Below are positions 22,622 to 34,752 of a stretch of 64,000 bases of DNA, piece after piece (position 1 is the first letter of the stretch; each line of letters begins with the position of its first letter). Below the pieces are notes generated by a model. The model made no database searches and was not told where the DNA came from. It worked only from the letters and a program-made list of their open reading frames with translations. The position numbers and the translations under genes were made by a program. Source of the stretch: Eustoma russellianum (Eukaryota > Streptophyta > Magnoliopsida > Gentianales > Gentianaceae); contig AP025069.1 in NCBI GenBank assembly GCA_036186865.1, forward strand, positions 14,770,436 to 14,834,435. Direction: 5' to 3'.

Positions 22622-25600
22622 AGATTATGATTTGGAATATCCGGGGTATTCGCACTTCATTGCAGCGTCTTTTAGCATTATTATGTCATTACAATTTACA
22701 TATTTTAGTTCTTATTGAACAAAAACTGAGACCTTCTTTGTTGGTGTTTTATCGTCTAAAACTTGGCTTTACCAAAGCAATTTCAGTTTGCAACGATAAA
22801 TTATGGATTTTATGGAGTGCAGCCTTTTTACATTTGGAAGTGGAACGTTTGGGGATTCAAAATCATTCCATGCAATTTCTGTGGATACCTACAGGTCATA
22901 GGTTTTACAGTACTTTTGTATATGGATTACATACCGTTGCGTCACGTCGTCCTCTTTGGGAAGATCTTGTGGCCATTCATTCTGAGACTGATATCCCTTG
23001 GTTATTGAGGGGAGATTTCAATACTTTTTTGACGTTGGATGAGCACAAAGGACGATCTTCCCCTCCTCTTAGAACACTAAAAGATTTTAATGATTGCGTG
23101 TCGTCATGTTCGCTTTAGCCTATTAACTATCAAGGCTCCAGATTTACATGGAGTGATGGGAGAGGCCTTGGCCGTGTTTGGCGGAGATTGGACAGATATC
23201 TTTGCACATCTAACTTCTTTGATCTATTCACGACAGTCTCATATCAGCACCTCAGTCGCACCACATCAGATCATTGTCCAATCTATCTTGAATGTTTAGC
23301 CGACAGACCCGCTCATACATCTTCTTTTCGCTATCTGGACGTCTGGACCACCCACTAAGAATTCCTTCATTTTGTTTCACAACATTGGCAGTCCTATGAC
23401 ACGATATGAGGGATGCGAGGGTACTACATCAAACTTCGGCAGCTCAAGCAACATCTCAAGCAATGGAATAAGGATGTCTTTGGTAATATTTTTGATTCTA
23501 TTGCACAGGCAGAATCAGAGACACTTCGATTGGAGAGGGAGTATGACAATTATCCCACGGACGACTCTCGCGAATTGTATCATCGTAGTATGGCCTTCTT
23601 GCTGAAAATGCAACATTGAGCTACATTATTCTGTCAGCAGAAGGCAAATGTGAAATGGATGAAAGAGGGTGACACAAACACGCGATACTATCATCAAATA
23701 GTTAAGGATAAACAACGTCGTCAGACAATTAGTCGAATAGTTGACTCTAGTGGCGCGGAATATCTACATCAAGTAGATATTGAGCAACAGGCAGTTAATT
23801 ACTACCAAACTCTGTTTACAGCAGAGCATTTGACGGATGCATCTCCTTTACTCCAATATGTTCCGTCTATCTTAACACAAGAAGACAATGACATGTTGAT
23901 GGCTTTGCCGGACATCCAAGAAGTACAGAGAGCAGTCTGGGATCTAAGCCCTACCAGTGCAGCTGGACCAGATGGATTCCTCGGTTCTTTCTATTGTACA
24001 TTCTGGTCTATCATTAAAACTGATGTACATAAAGCTATTCAAGAATTCTTTCTTGGAGTAAGACCACCTAATCATCTTGTGGCATCACTTATTACTCTCA
24101 TCCCAAAGGTAATGAATCCTCAATCGTTTAATGATTATCGTCCCATTTGCTTGACTAATTTTTTAGCCAAAGTTATCACAAGACTGCTCGCTTTGCGTTT
24201 ATCAGATTTTCTACCGAGATTAATATCCTCAGAACAGGCTGGGTTTCTAAAGGTTCATAGTATAACTGATCATGTTTTGTTAGCCTAAGAGATGGTTCAT
24301 ATGCTAGATAAGCGTGTTTATGGAGGTCATGTTATAGTTAAACTGGATATGGCAAAGGCTTTTGATAGAGTAGATTGGACATATCTTCGTTAGCTTTTGT
24401 TGAAATTTGGTTTTCATGCCAAGCTTGTGCGGATGATCCTGAACAATTTGTTGGCGACTAGATGCTCGGTACTCATAAATGGTAAGCCTGTGGGATTTTT
24501 TTCCAGTCTCTCGTGGGGTCAAACAGGGAGATCCGTTGTCACCATTGTTATTTATTTTGGCTTCAGAAGGTTTCTCACGTGGCATTAATGCATTAATAAG
24601 TTCGGGTGAATTACGTGGATTTCAAGTTGGCCGAGTACCACAGATATCACATTTGGGGTTTGCAGATGATTTGGTGGTTTTTCTATATGGCAGCACATCT
24701 AACATGGGGAAATTTCGTCATTTTTTGGATATCTATCAGTCAGCTACAGGACGATTAAACAATTTTCACATAAGTCAATTGGTGGTAGGGAAAAGTGTGG
24801 TAGGACAACGAGTGGCACAACAACTTGGTATGCGTTTGGTTAATTTGCCTATGAAATACTTAGGATCATATTTACACAAGGGGATCAACCGTTCAGCATA
24901 TTGTACATCATTGATAGAACATTTTGATAAGCGTCTTAATGCTTGGTCATCAAAGTTGCTGTCTATGGCAGGACGGCTAGTCCTTATCAAACATGTTTTG
25001 GCTACGATGCCCATACATATTATAGCAAGTTCGAGACTGCCAAAAAGTGTAATCAACACCTTGAATAGGAAAATGGCGTATTTCCTATGGAACGGCCGAC
25101 ATCATTGGATGTCTTGGGACTAAATATGTCGCCCCATTGAGCATGGCGGTTTGGGTATCCGAAATTTAGAGCTGATTCAAAAAGTATATGACGGACATTT
25201 ATGGTGGAAATATCACACCTCTGATTCGCTATGGGCTATCTTCAGCCGAGAAAAATATGGCCGCAGGAATGACACTTATGCACACATTTATGACTCTTCT
25301 ATTTGGAATCGCATTTGTGATATTCATGACTACATGCGGAACAATGTTGACTCTTCTCAGGATGCCTTTCACTGGGTTGCTGACTCTATTGGTCAATATA
25401 CTATTAAATCGGCTATATGCTATTACATTCGCAAACACCCTTATTTGTTCTCTCCAAATACATTTGGTGGCCCACATCACCACCAGGCGTTAAGGTTTTC
25501 TTGTGGCATTTATGGTGTCACCCTCTTCCGTTGCCCAATAATCTTCGAGCATGGCAAGAAATCTACCCCTCACAATGTGTTTTCTGTTTGGCGCAGTCAG

Positions 25601-26480
25601 ACACTCGAGATCATGTATTCTTACATTGTCCAGCAGTCAAGTCAACGTGGATACAAGTAGCCATATTGTTATCTGGTCCTATGCCTCGCCACAATACTAT
25701 CTACGCTTATCTTTCATGTTGGTGGCGCCAAGCTTCTACTGACACAATGCAGGGTCATTGAAGGCGGTAGTACCAGCATTAGTTACTTGGATTATTTGGA
25801 AAGAGTATTCATCCATCAAGTTTGTAGATAACAACTTTTCGGCTAGCCACCTATTTCATCAAATCCGTGCAAATGTATTTACGTGGTGCGCGGCAATGCA
25901 AGGTCGTAAATTTGCTCAGTCTTTGCCTCAGCTAGTTACCGAAGGATTTTCGCCACAGTTTAAAATACGCCGTCACAGATTCGTTAAATGGTCCTTGCCT
26001 CCCTCTGGCCGAATGAAATTGAATGTGGATGCTGCTGTAGGCCGCACCAAAACTGCAGCGGGTGCTATTCTGCGTGATGAATTTGGACATTTTATCTCGG
26101 CAATTTGTTATGTACTACCGTGTGTCTCACCGGTTCGAGCTGAATTGACTGCTTTGTTGTTCTCTCTTCTTTATTATGCTATGACTTATGATGGGCTGTA
26201 TGTCGAAACGGATTGCCGTCAGTTACATCAATTGGTGTGTCATCCTTCACTCTACACAGGCTCATTTCGTTTGGATATCCAGAGAGTTACAATGATGTTG
26301 AGTCTGAATGGCTCTACACTTTGCTACTGCCCACGAGAGGCAAACTCGACTGCGCATGGTTTAGCACGATATGGACTCCACACAGCAGGTGTTCAACTCT
26401 ATACATCTGCAGCTTCTTTGCCTTGCGATGTCCGAGGGTCTTTGATTCTGGATGCTTCTTTACCAAATCTTCGACTATGA
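22618..26480 (+). pseudogene. LINE B ORF2 (endonuclease, RT, zf-RVT, RNase H), broken
   Basis: Endonuclease 22618-23300: MIWNIRGIRTS, LIEQK, RGDFNTF and TTSDHCP, with a stop at 23116. RT: SAAGPDGFLGSFY (23955), SLITLIPKV, RPICLTNFLAKV, VKLDMAKAFDRVDW (24340), a frame change near 24500, GVKQGDPLSPLLF and FADDLVVF (24660; usual YADD). zf-RVT: FLWHLWCHPLPLPNNLRAW and CVFCLAQSDTRDHVFLHC (25580-25630). RNase H 26020-26370: MKLNVDAAVG, VRAELTALLF, ETDC and REANSTAHGLARYG. Stops at 23356, 23617, 24286, 24391 and 25123, with frame changes near 24500, 25480 and 25755. Confidence 0.9.
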
Positions 26481-27180
26481 TGGAATGGTGTGCACTTTTG
26501 GGGGCTGCCTACGCCATCAATTGGTGTAGGCAGCATTGGTATGTCTATTTGTCTACCTGTTTTCTGTGTTTCCATATTATTTTCATTATTCTAATCGTTA
26601 AGACTGTGGATAATGCCTTTACTTTCTGCGCGTTCTTTGAGGAACGGACAACACACATGTTGCTGACATCTCGGACTTATTTCTGCCGCAAAAACAATTG
26701 GAGGTTGCCCATGGTCGTTTGGCTATGGGCAACTTGGGTATGGTTTCCTGCACTTAAAGCTATCTCTCGTGCTGACAAAGATACTTGGATTAATGTTCAA
26801 TTTGGTATGCGAGGTACCCATTTGGAGATGCATCGGAAGACGCGAGAAGTTCTCAGATAGACAATTCTGTTGGTTGATATTTTCGACTCAAACGGCATCA
26901 TGGAACATCTACTGTTTAGGGCTGGGCTGTTGTTAGCATTTATTCTTTTGTCTAAGAATTCTATTCAACCGTCTCGTCATATAAATATGTACGCTTTTTC
27001 CTTCGTCAAGGTTTTATCCACAAGGGTGGTTTTTCTTGACAAGGTTTTAATGCGGCATATCATATATGACTGGAGGTTGCATATACTAGCATCGCTTCAT
27101 GAGTTATTTTCTTATGACGACACTTCTCATGGTTGTAATATGGTTTTCTCACACCATAAGTGAGGCAATTTAATAAAGAT
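26481..27180 (+). other. 3' UTR of LINE B with two hairpin modules and tail hairpin
   Basis: Module hairpins: CTGCCTAC/GTAGGCAG (26505-26512/26526-26533), followed by TTGGTATG; and GTTGCCCAT/ATGGGCAAC (26704-26712/26725-26733), followed by TTGGGTATG. Tail hairpin near 27000 has arms GTCAAG/CTTGAC. The terminus has CTCACACCATAAGTGAG (27148-27164) and AATAAAG. Confidence 0.75.
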
Positions 27181-27940
27181 TCGCTTTCATGGATCTCCAA
27201 CTGCCGAATTTTTGTCATTGATTGCTGGTACAATGGCGTTATCCTATGGTTGTTGCCTGTGTCTTTGTACGCAGGCAACACTGGTGCTTTCGTTTCCTAC
27301 AACTATTTCAATATGTGCATCGTGCATCAAGTATATGATTCTTAAGCTAATACCTTTGATCATTTTGTTATGTTTGCCACCGCCGTACATTATGTGGGCG
27401 AGGAGAACTTCAATGGTGAAGTACTTCATGAGCTCCAACGCTTCTGTCAGGAGCATCATACTCAAATCCAACCAACATCGACCGTCGCCTTGGCTTGGTA
27501 GCCAGGGCGACTTAGGTACGCATCTGGATATCCTAATCTCTATCTTTACATACCTCTTTGCTACTGTACTAATTGCCCTATTGTCTCACGAGGTACACAT
27601 CAACATGGGCCACTCAGAGGCTGCACCATCAACACCAAGACAAAGACGATTCATCCGGGTCACTCGCGATTTTTATTCTTCTACACAGCGGTCGACACCT
27701 TCATGTTTTAGTATCCGTGACAGTCATATAAATATGTACGCTTTTTCCTTCACCCAGGTTTTATCCACAAGAGTGGTTTTACTGGGCAAGGTTTTAATGC
27801 GGCATATCATATACAGTTGGAGATACGACATTATACGCACTTTAGTTTCCTTATTGTCATACGATGACTTTAGACGTTTGTAACTGATGCTTGTAATGTG
27901 GTTTTCCTCCGCCATAAGTGAGGCATTAATAAAATATATT

Positions 27941-27943
<3 letters not shown>
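27181..27943 (+). mobile_element. LINE 3' tail fragment H (or duplicated tail of B)
   Basis: Carries a second complete tail: module hairpins TGTTGCCTG/CAGGCAACA (27251-27259/27272-27280) and an 11-bp stem GTCGCCTTGGC/GCCAGGGCGAC (27484-27494/27501-27511), then the tail hairpin with arms CCCAG/CTGGG near 27752-27790, CCATAAGTGAGG and AATAAAA. No coding part. Either a 5'-truncated LINE inserted at the end of B, or a duplication of the tail of B. Confidence 0.7.
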
Positions 27944-28000
<57 letters not shown>

Positions 28001-28007
28001 TATATAA
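27944..28007. repeat. (TA)n tract between LINE tail H and LINE C
   Basis: About 49 bp of pure TA followed by ACACATATATATATA. LINE C starts a few bases later. Confidence 0.95.
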
Positions 28008-28186
28008 AATAAGATAGATTAGCAGCGATCCGGCGAATTCGGAGATCCCACGCTTCGGCGGCAATAGCCGCCGCCGCCCCTTCAGGCTTTCGTTTCCGCC
28101 GCTGGCTTCAACGCGGAGACTCGCAATTCTGTCTCTCTACTCCAGTACCTCATCCAAGCTGTGCTCCTTTTAACATCTCCCTCAAC

Positions 28187-29483
28187 ATGGCGGCTGCACC
28201 GACATTTGCTGCAGTCGTTGACGGCCCTAATGCAACTAAGGCGATCTCAATTTCGCCAAAGACAGCCACGAGATATAAAGGTATCCCTATGGTCTCCTTC
28301 CTTGATTCGGAAATAGATGCCCTTGCTGCTCCATACCGATATTCGCTAGTTGGCACATTTTGGTATGGCCGTCCACCGTTAAAAGTGATACGCGAGGTTT
28401 TTGAGAAAATTGGCTTTCATCATGATCTTCGGATTACATTGATTGACCAGACACATATTTTGATGAATTTTAGCAATGAGGCCGACTATCTAAGATGTTT
28501 TTATAGACGCTCTTGGCATATATCCGGGTGCCACATGAGGGTTACAAAGTGGACTGTTGATTTTGATCCTTCCTCTGATGTCCCTATTGTCCCGGTTTGG
28601 ATTGCCCTCCCAGCATTACCAATACACCTTCATCACCGGGAGGCGCTTTTTGAAATCGTCCGCCCTATAGGCCTTCCAATCAAACTTGATATTGCAACTT
28701 CAGAGGGCCTGCGACCGTCTGTCGCTCGAGTGTGTGTGGAGATTGATGTTTCTCAAGAACTGCCACAGAAGATATATGTACAAGCAAAAGGACGTTTAAT
28801 ACTGCAGACAATAGTTTATGAAGATTTGCCTTTATTCTGCACTGCCTGTCGACGACTGGGACATGCAACTGCTGCATGTTCTCCTGGAGATTCATCCGGT
28901 ATACCTCCACCACAGCCTCCACCTCCACCGACTCGCCGGCCCAAGACGAGATGGACTCCAGTTAAGCGAAAGCCAACAGAGCATCCCACGGCACAGGAAC
29001 AAACTATCACTGGGGATGATAATGATGGCCACAATCTACAATCGTCACAGTTGGATGAGCCAACTAGGGTTTCAGAAGATCCCGGTATCGGACCATGACG
29101 CATCTGCTCAAGTCCCGTTGCCACATGATCCAGCTTCTGATGAACATACGCAGGAGGAGTTTTGTGATGCAACGGATCAACATGTGGCCACTGATCTTAC
29201 ACAGCTGGATATTGGGCATTCCTCAGATAATGATTTGCCGGTTGATGCTACTGTAGAGGAAATCCCTATCGTGTCTGATGACGTAGCCCGGTGCATGCAA
29301 CTCATGCAACCGTCACCTGATGATGACACCTTAATATTGCGACTGCAAGGCCAGGATGAAGAAGCTGCGTTCATCCCAGTGGTTCCACGTCGTAAACGTA
29401 GAACACGCAAGGATCTGCCCCTTACCACCATCAACCATTTTGACTCGGAGTGCATCTTATGCTATTCAGAGAAGTTCTTCTAA
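28187..29483 (+). pseudogene. LINE C ORF1 (DUF4283 + zinc knuckle), one frameshift
   Basis: Open for 303 codons from the ATG (MAAAPTFAAVV) to 29098. DUF4283 spans about residues 25-170 with GTFWYGRPPLKVI and RVCVEIDVSQELPQKIYVQA; the zinc knuckle CTACRRLGHATAAC is near residue 225, then a proline run. A frame change near 29060-29090 moves the rest to another frame (EEFCDATDQH, DIGHSSDNDLP) up to the basic motif AFIPVVPRRKRRTRKDLP, a likely nuclear-localisation or RNA-binding tail. The stop falls at 29483, 9 bases before the ORF2 ATG. The CTTTCTCAATGAAT context of the ATGA overlap is kept, so the stop position is secondary. Confidence 0.9.
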
Positions 29484-29492
29484 CCTTTCTCA

Positions 29493-32400
29493 ATGAATAT
29501 ATTAATATGGAATATTTGGGGCATGCGTGCCTCCTTGCCACGTCTGCACGATTTAATTAGAGAACATCGATTGAATTTACTTGCTTTAATTGAACCTAAA
29601 CATACCCCGTCACAAAAAACTGGGTTTGGTTTGCGTCTTGGATTTTCGCAGTTTTATGCCTCGCAGTCAGAACATATTTGGTTTTCTTGGCGTGATAATG
29701 AGTTCTGTTTGCTTGCCACGCAGGATCATGGTCAGGTGGTCCATTTTACATTACAGTTACTTTCGCTGCAATATACCTTTGTCCTCTCGTTTGTCTATGC
29801 AAAACATACACTCTCCCAGCGTCAAGTATTATGGCAATCTTTGTGTGACTTCGCTACACCATTACAATTACCATGGCTTATGGGAGGTGATTTCAATACT
29901 TTTCGGTCCCTAGATGATCATAGTGGCCGATCCACTCTTTCTTTAACAGCGTTACAAGATTTTAATGAGTGCATTGAAACATGCTCTCTTATGTCACTCC
30001 CATATCAAGGCACTAGATTTACATGGGCGGAAGGTAGAGGTCTTGGCCGTGTATGACGTAGATTGGACTGGATCTTTGTTAACTCTATGTTTCAAGATGG
30101 GTTTGCGGCTATGCAGTTAACTCATCTATCCCGTACAACATCTGACCACACTCCGCTCCTATTGTCATGTAAAATGAGTTCCACTCCTTGTCGTCGATCA
30201 TTTCGATTTTTAGATGCCTGGCTCCATCATTCGGATTTTTATACCTACGTGCAAAGCGCATGGACATCATATTCGACAACGGGCGGAATGCATGGTTTTT
30301 ATAAGAAGTTATTTTCCCTAAACAAAGATATTCAAGCATGGAATAAAGAGGTATTCGGTAACATTTTCAGTAATCTGAAGCATGCAGAGGACCTGCTGAG
30401 CAGTGCAGAAACTTGTTGGGATGTGAATCCTACGGAGGATACGCGACAGGCCTACTCTAAGGCAAAGGCTGACTACTTGCTCGCTTCGAATTATGAGATG
30501 CAATTCTGGAAGCAAAAAGCTAGGGTTAAATGGCTAAATGAAGGTGATGCTAATACAAGGTACTTCCACTCACTTGTCAAAGGTAAACGCGCCAACCTTC
30601 GCATACAGCAGATTCAGAATTCCGCGGGCACACTGTTAACCAATCCGGATGACATTATGACGTCTGCAGTTGAATACTATAAAGCATTATTTGCTAGGGA
30701 AACGACACAAAATCACTCGGAAATCCTTTCATACATCCCACGCATATTATCGGAGCAGGATAGCCTCATGCTTACGCAGCTTCTGTCGGAGTCAGAGGTC
30801 AAGACGGCAGTTTGGAGTCTGGATCCTCAGAGTGCAGCTGGACCGGATGGTTTTCATGGTAATTTCTATCGTTCCTGCTGGCCCATAATCCACTCTGATG
30901 TACTAAAAGCAGTGCAGGAATTCTTTCTTGGGGTGCCGCAGCCAGCAGTAATGGCTAGCGTGCTGATTACTTTGAATCCGAAAACACAATCTCCACAAAC
31001 TTTCAGTGACTTTTGACCCATCTGTCTCACGAATTTTTTGAGTAAAGTCTGTACTCGTATTCTCGCCACACGTTTGGGGACACTATTGCCAAAGTTAATA
31101 TCGCTGGAGCAAACAGGATTCTTACCTGGACATGATCTTTCGTCACAAGTTCTATTGGCTCAGGAAATGGTTCATATGCTGGATAAAGGGGGATCTCAAT
31201 TATGTTTGAAGTTAGATATGATGAAGGCATTTGACCGGGTCAGTTGGGAATACCTTGAGCTGTTATTGCGCAATTTCGGGTTTTCAGAATTCTTTATTCG
31301 GATTGTTATCAATCATTTGCACGCCACAAGATTATCAGTTTTAATAAATGGGCAGCCATCGTCATCATTTCGTCCATTTAGGGGAGTAAAGCAGGGTGAT
31401 CCATTGTCCCCATTGCTGTTTATTTTATCTTCAGAGGGTTTCAGCAGAGGCTTAAAGTCGCTTGTTGCAACAGGCCATATCCAGTCTTTTCGGCTTGGTC
31501 GTATGCCCTTGTCCATCACTCACTTGGCCTATGCAGATGGTTTGCTTATTTTTCTTTGGGGGACACAGCGTAACCTCAGCCGTTTTCATGCATTCTTAAC
31601 GAATTATGAAGCTGCATCGGGACAAAAGGTTAATTTTTCACAAAAGTAGCTTTATACCTTCGGCTAGCATCACCCCACATCAGAGCAGGATATACAAAGA
31701 TATTCTTGGTATGCGGCTTGCGTCTCTTCCTTTTCGATATCTGGGTTCATATCTACATAAGGGCATTAATAGATCAGTCTATTGCTCCGCTTTATTACAA
31801 CACATTGATGATCACCTGCAAGGTTGGCATGCCCGTCTGCTCTCCCAAGCAGGACGCCTAGTTCTGCTACGTTCAGTGGTCGCTGCGCTTCTGCTCCATA
31901 TTTTAGCAGCAGGTGGATTACCTAAGTCAGTCATTCGTATGATCAACAGAAAGATGGCGTCAATCTTTTGGGGGAAAGCGACATCATTGGATTTCATGGC
32001 CTAAAATTACCACTCCTACAGAAGAAGGAGGATTAGGACTACGCGATCTTAACGTGCTACATCAGCCGTATCATTGTCGCATATGGTGGACATACCAAAA
32101 GAATGACACTTTGTGGAGTCACTATATGCATCTCAAATATGGCAGAAGGGGCGATTATAGGCCAAGGCTTCCAGACTCCACGATGTGGAAGTTAATTTGT
32201 CGAATACATCCCACGTGCATATCTCAGACAGCTGGATTGGGATCTTTCCTTTCGTGGACTCCGACACCCACTGGGGAATTCACCCTCAAATCGGCATATG
32301 TTATTTGTAGGACAGCAAACTCCACACAACTTTCAGCAAAATTTATTTGGTTTAAACAGCATTCTCCACCTACGAAAGTTTTACTGTGGCGAATTTTCAA

Positions 32401-33355
32401 TTCGGCAATGCCATTTGAAGACTATATTTGCCAATACTCTATGGCGCGCCCTACGCAGTGTCCTTTTTGCAAGCAGCAATCAGCCTCGGTTGATCATGTT
32501 TTTCTCCGCTGTGATCATATTTATCAAGTTTGGGCCTTTTTTGCGTCAGAACTTCAGGGGACCCTACCGACGTCGTTAAGTCTGCGCCAATACTTGCTAT
32601 CTTGGTGGTATCGTTCTACGTCTTCAACATTATCTGGAGTTTTAAAAATTGTTGTTCCGGCTATAATAGTTTCAAACATCTGGAGGCTCTATGCTCAGCT
32701 CACATATGGTGATCTTACATCCTTTTCAACCACAATGTTAAGGAATACCATACACTTTGACATTCATATGTGGCTTCAGAAAATACAGGGATCCAAACTT
32801 GCAGTCGGACCAAGTCTTTCCCTTTCATGGATTCCACGAATACGTCCACCGTGACTTCGGATTGTGAGATGGAAAATTCCACCTACAGGTAGACTCAAAT
32901 TGAATGTTGATGCCGCGGTGGGCCGTCGTTATGCTGCGGGGGGAGCAATCCTGTGAAATCATACGGGAGCTTGTGTGCGTGCCCTTTCGTTCCGACTGCC
33001 TCCATGCACGCCTTTGATGGCGGAAATTCAGGCTACTCTTTTTGGACTGCTATACTTTCTTCCTTTCTTCAGATCCATTCAGATAGAGTCGGATTGTGCA
33101 CATATGGTCTCACGGCTTCATCAGCCACAGCCGATTCATGGCAATTATCACCTGCAACTCTTACATACTTTACTTCATTGTCATAGACTGGAAATAACTC
33201 ATACGTATCGGGAGGCCAATATGTCAGCTCATTACTTAGCTCAGCATGCCATGCTTTGTCCTGAGACAGGCTACTTCAATAGTCATAATCTCCCAGCCTT
33301 GGTCCGAGCCTCAATTATTCTAGATATCACTTCGGCCAACCTACGCACAGGCTGA
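29493..33355 (+). pseudogene. LINE C ORF2 (endonuclease, RT, zf-RVT, RNase H), broken
   Basis: Endonuclease 29493-30180: ILIWNIWGMRASLP, ALIEPKH (catalytic Glu kept), GGDFNTF, DWIFVNS and TSDHTPLL. Stops at 30054 and 31014 are TGA where LINE D has Arg codons. RT 30830-31640: SAAGPDGFHGNFY, KLDMMKAFDRVSW, GVKQGDPLSPLLF and YADG at 31530-31541, where the second catalytic Asp is replaced by Gly. Frame changes near 31640 and 31975. zf-RVT: LLWRIFNSAMPFEDYI and CPFCKQQSASVDHVFLRC (32455-32510). RNase H 32895-33250: LKLNVDAAVG, MAEIQATLFG, ESDC and REANMSAHYLAQHAM; stops at 32852 and 32954. Confidence 0.9.
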
Positions 33356-34445
33356 TGTTCAAGTCTTCCTTAATGGATTGGCGCATTCTGACTTATTCTG
33401 CCCGTACCCTTATGGATATGGGCAGACACGGTATGGCTTGTCTCCCTTTGCTCTTTTGCCTTTCATATATCTCCGGTATAGATAATGCCTTCTTTCTTTT
33501 CTCTGTATCTGGCTGGTGGCGCAACAATGTTTCACCACTGGATCGAGGTGTCTGCGGTTGCACAACACACGTCTTCCATCAGGATTGGCAGTATTGCAGC
33601 CACTCTGCCTGTACTCTATTGGGTGCAGGCAGACTCGGTATGTTTTATATTTCTTCAACCTGCCGGATTCTCATATGCCTTCATCGAGTCATTCACATTT
33701 GTTTTCTTTTTTTGGTATATAACTTACATCGCCACACTGATGGGTTTCGCTGGCGGATGCGATTACTTTCCATTATGCACATTTGCCTTGCAACATTCTG
33801 CATGCTGCAAGTCATGGCTATTGCAACAACGCAGTTACTCCCTATTGCTCATATCGTATGGTTTGGCAGACCTGGCCTTTTTTCTTTGGTTGCTACAACA
33901 CTGCTGTTACCTCCTGCTGCAAGTCTACCAAAAGGTTTGGCGTAGCTTTTATATCTCTGCCGGCACATTAGTTTGTGCAGACAGACCTGGTATGATCTTC
34001 ATCCGATTCGCCTCATGGTTTTCATTATGTCTCATATTTCTGCTTCACTCAGCCATCTGTTTCCTTTATGCATGGACGACGACATGGACCACACTTAATT
34101 TCCTGACCATTGACACGAGTACCGCCTGGCCAAGGGGTCTTCATCAGCAGCGGATGTTCACATCGCTTATTGATTAGTTATATTTCTGTGATATTCAATT
34201 TTCATATTCTTTCTTTTTATACGATAGCGTATATCAACACTCCATTTATATAAATATGTACGCTTTTTCCTTCGCCAAGGTTTTATCCACAAGGGTGGTT
34301 TTACTTGGCAAGGTTTTAATGCGGCATATCATATATAATATGGATGTTGATAATCATATACTGCTACTATCGTCATCTTTTCATTTCCTGTAATAAGGTT
34401 TTCCTCCGCCATAAGTGAGGGTTTATGATAATAAAATTTCGTTTC

Positions 34446-34450
<5 letters not shown>
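33356..34450 (+). other. 3' UTR of LINE C with hairpin modules
   Basis: Module 1: ATGGATTGGCGC leader at 33373, stem CTGCCCGT/ATGGGCAG (33398-33405/33418-33425), trailer CGGTATG. Module 2: stem CTGCCTGTAC/GTGCAGGCAG (33605-33614/33623-33632), trailer TCGGTATG. A weaker third copy lies near 33957-33983. Tail hairpin GCCAAG/CTTGGC (34269-34323), CCATAAGTGAGG (34411) and AATAAAA. Confidence 0.78.

Positions 34451-34507
<57 letters not shown>
34451..34507. repeat. (TA)n tract between LINEs C and D
   Basis: 57 bp of pure TA. Its right part plus TTGGCAG forms the left target duplication of LINE D. Confidence 0.96.
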
Positions 34508-34510
<3 letters not shown>

Positions 34511-34514
34511 GCAG
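34495..34514. repeat. Left target duplication of LINE D
   Basis: TA repeats ending ATATTTGGCAG, matched by 40867-40886. At least 11 non-repetitive or boundary bases agree; the TA part adds up to about 20. Confidence 0.85.
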
Positions 34515-34752
34515 CGGGTATATGTATATATATATATGACGGCGGCGCACTCTGGCGATTTTTCATGGCGGCTGTAGCCGTCGTCCGCGACGTGCTCATT
34601 CCTCATTGGAGGCTTCGTTTTTCTGATTCAATTTTGCATACATTGCACTATTTGTCCTACGGCTGCAATTTTTTTCTACAATCTTTTGGCTCGATTGCTG
34701 TTTCGCCCACCGATCATCGACCTCCTGTGTTTTTGCCAACATTGTCGTTCTT

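Larger units (their letters stand above)
21165..27180 (+). mobile_element. LINE B (L1-type), near full length, divergent subfamily
   Basis: Starts just after the (TA)n tract with a leader rich in GGCCGCCGG. It has both ORFs and a 3' UTR with two module hairpins and the tail hairpin, ending near 27176 with CCATAAGTGAGG and AATAAAG. Protein differences from C, D and F are large (FADD instead of YADD, a different RNase H), so it is a separate subfamily. The following 760 bp carry a second complete 3' tail and are listed as fragment H. Confidence 0.85.
28010..34450 (+). mobile_element. LINE C (L1-type), full length
   Basis: About 6.4 kb: 5' UTR with GCCGCCGCCGCC, ORF1, ORF2, a 1.1 kb 3' UTR and a CCAAAA end against (TA)n. 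Closely related to LINE D over its whole length. Both flanks are TA repeats, so a target duplication is likely but cannot be delimited. Confidence 0.9.

Noticed and set aside
27212..27883. 223-codon open frame in tail fragment H
   Set aside because: Spans hairpin modules and the tail hairpin; not conserved in other tails.
31530..31541. YADG in LINE C as a possible natural RT variant
   Set aside because: The copy has several stops and frameshifts and its relatives keep YADD, so this is decay.
33355..34177. Open frames of about 200 codons in the LINE C 3' UTR
   Set aside because: Overlap each other in different frames, have no counterpart in LINE D at the protein level, and cover the hairpin modules.
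34415..34600. Open frames across (TA)n tracts encoding YIYIYI proteins
   Set aside because: These are translations of dinucleotide repeats.
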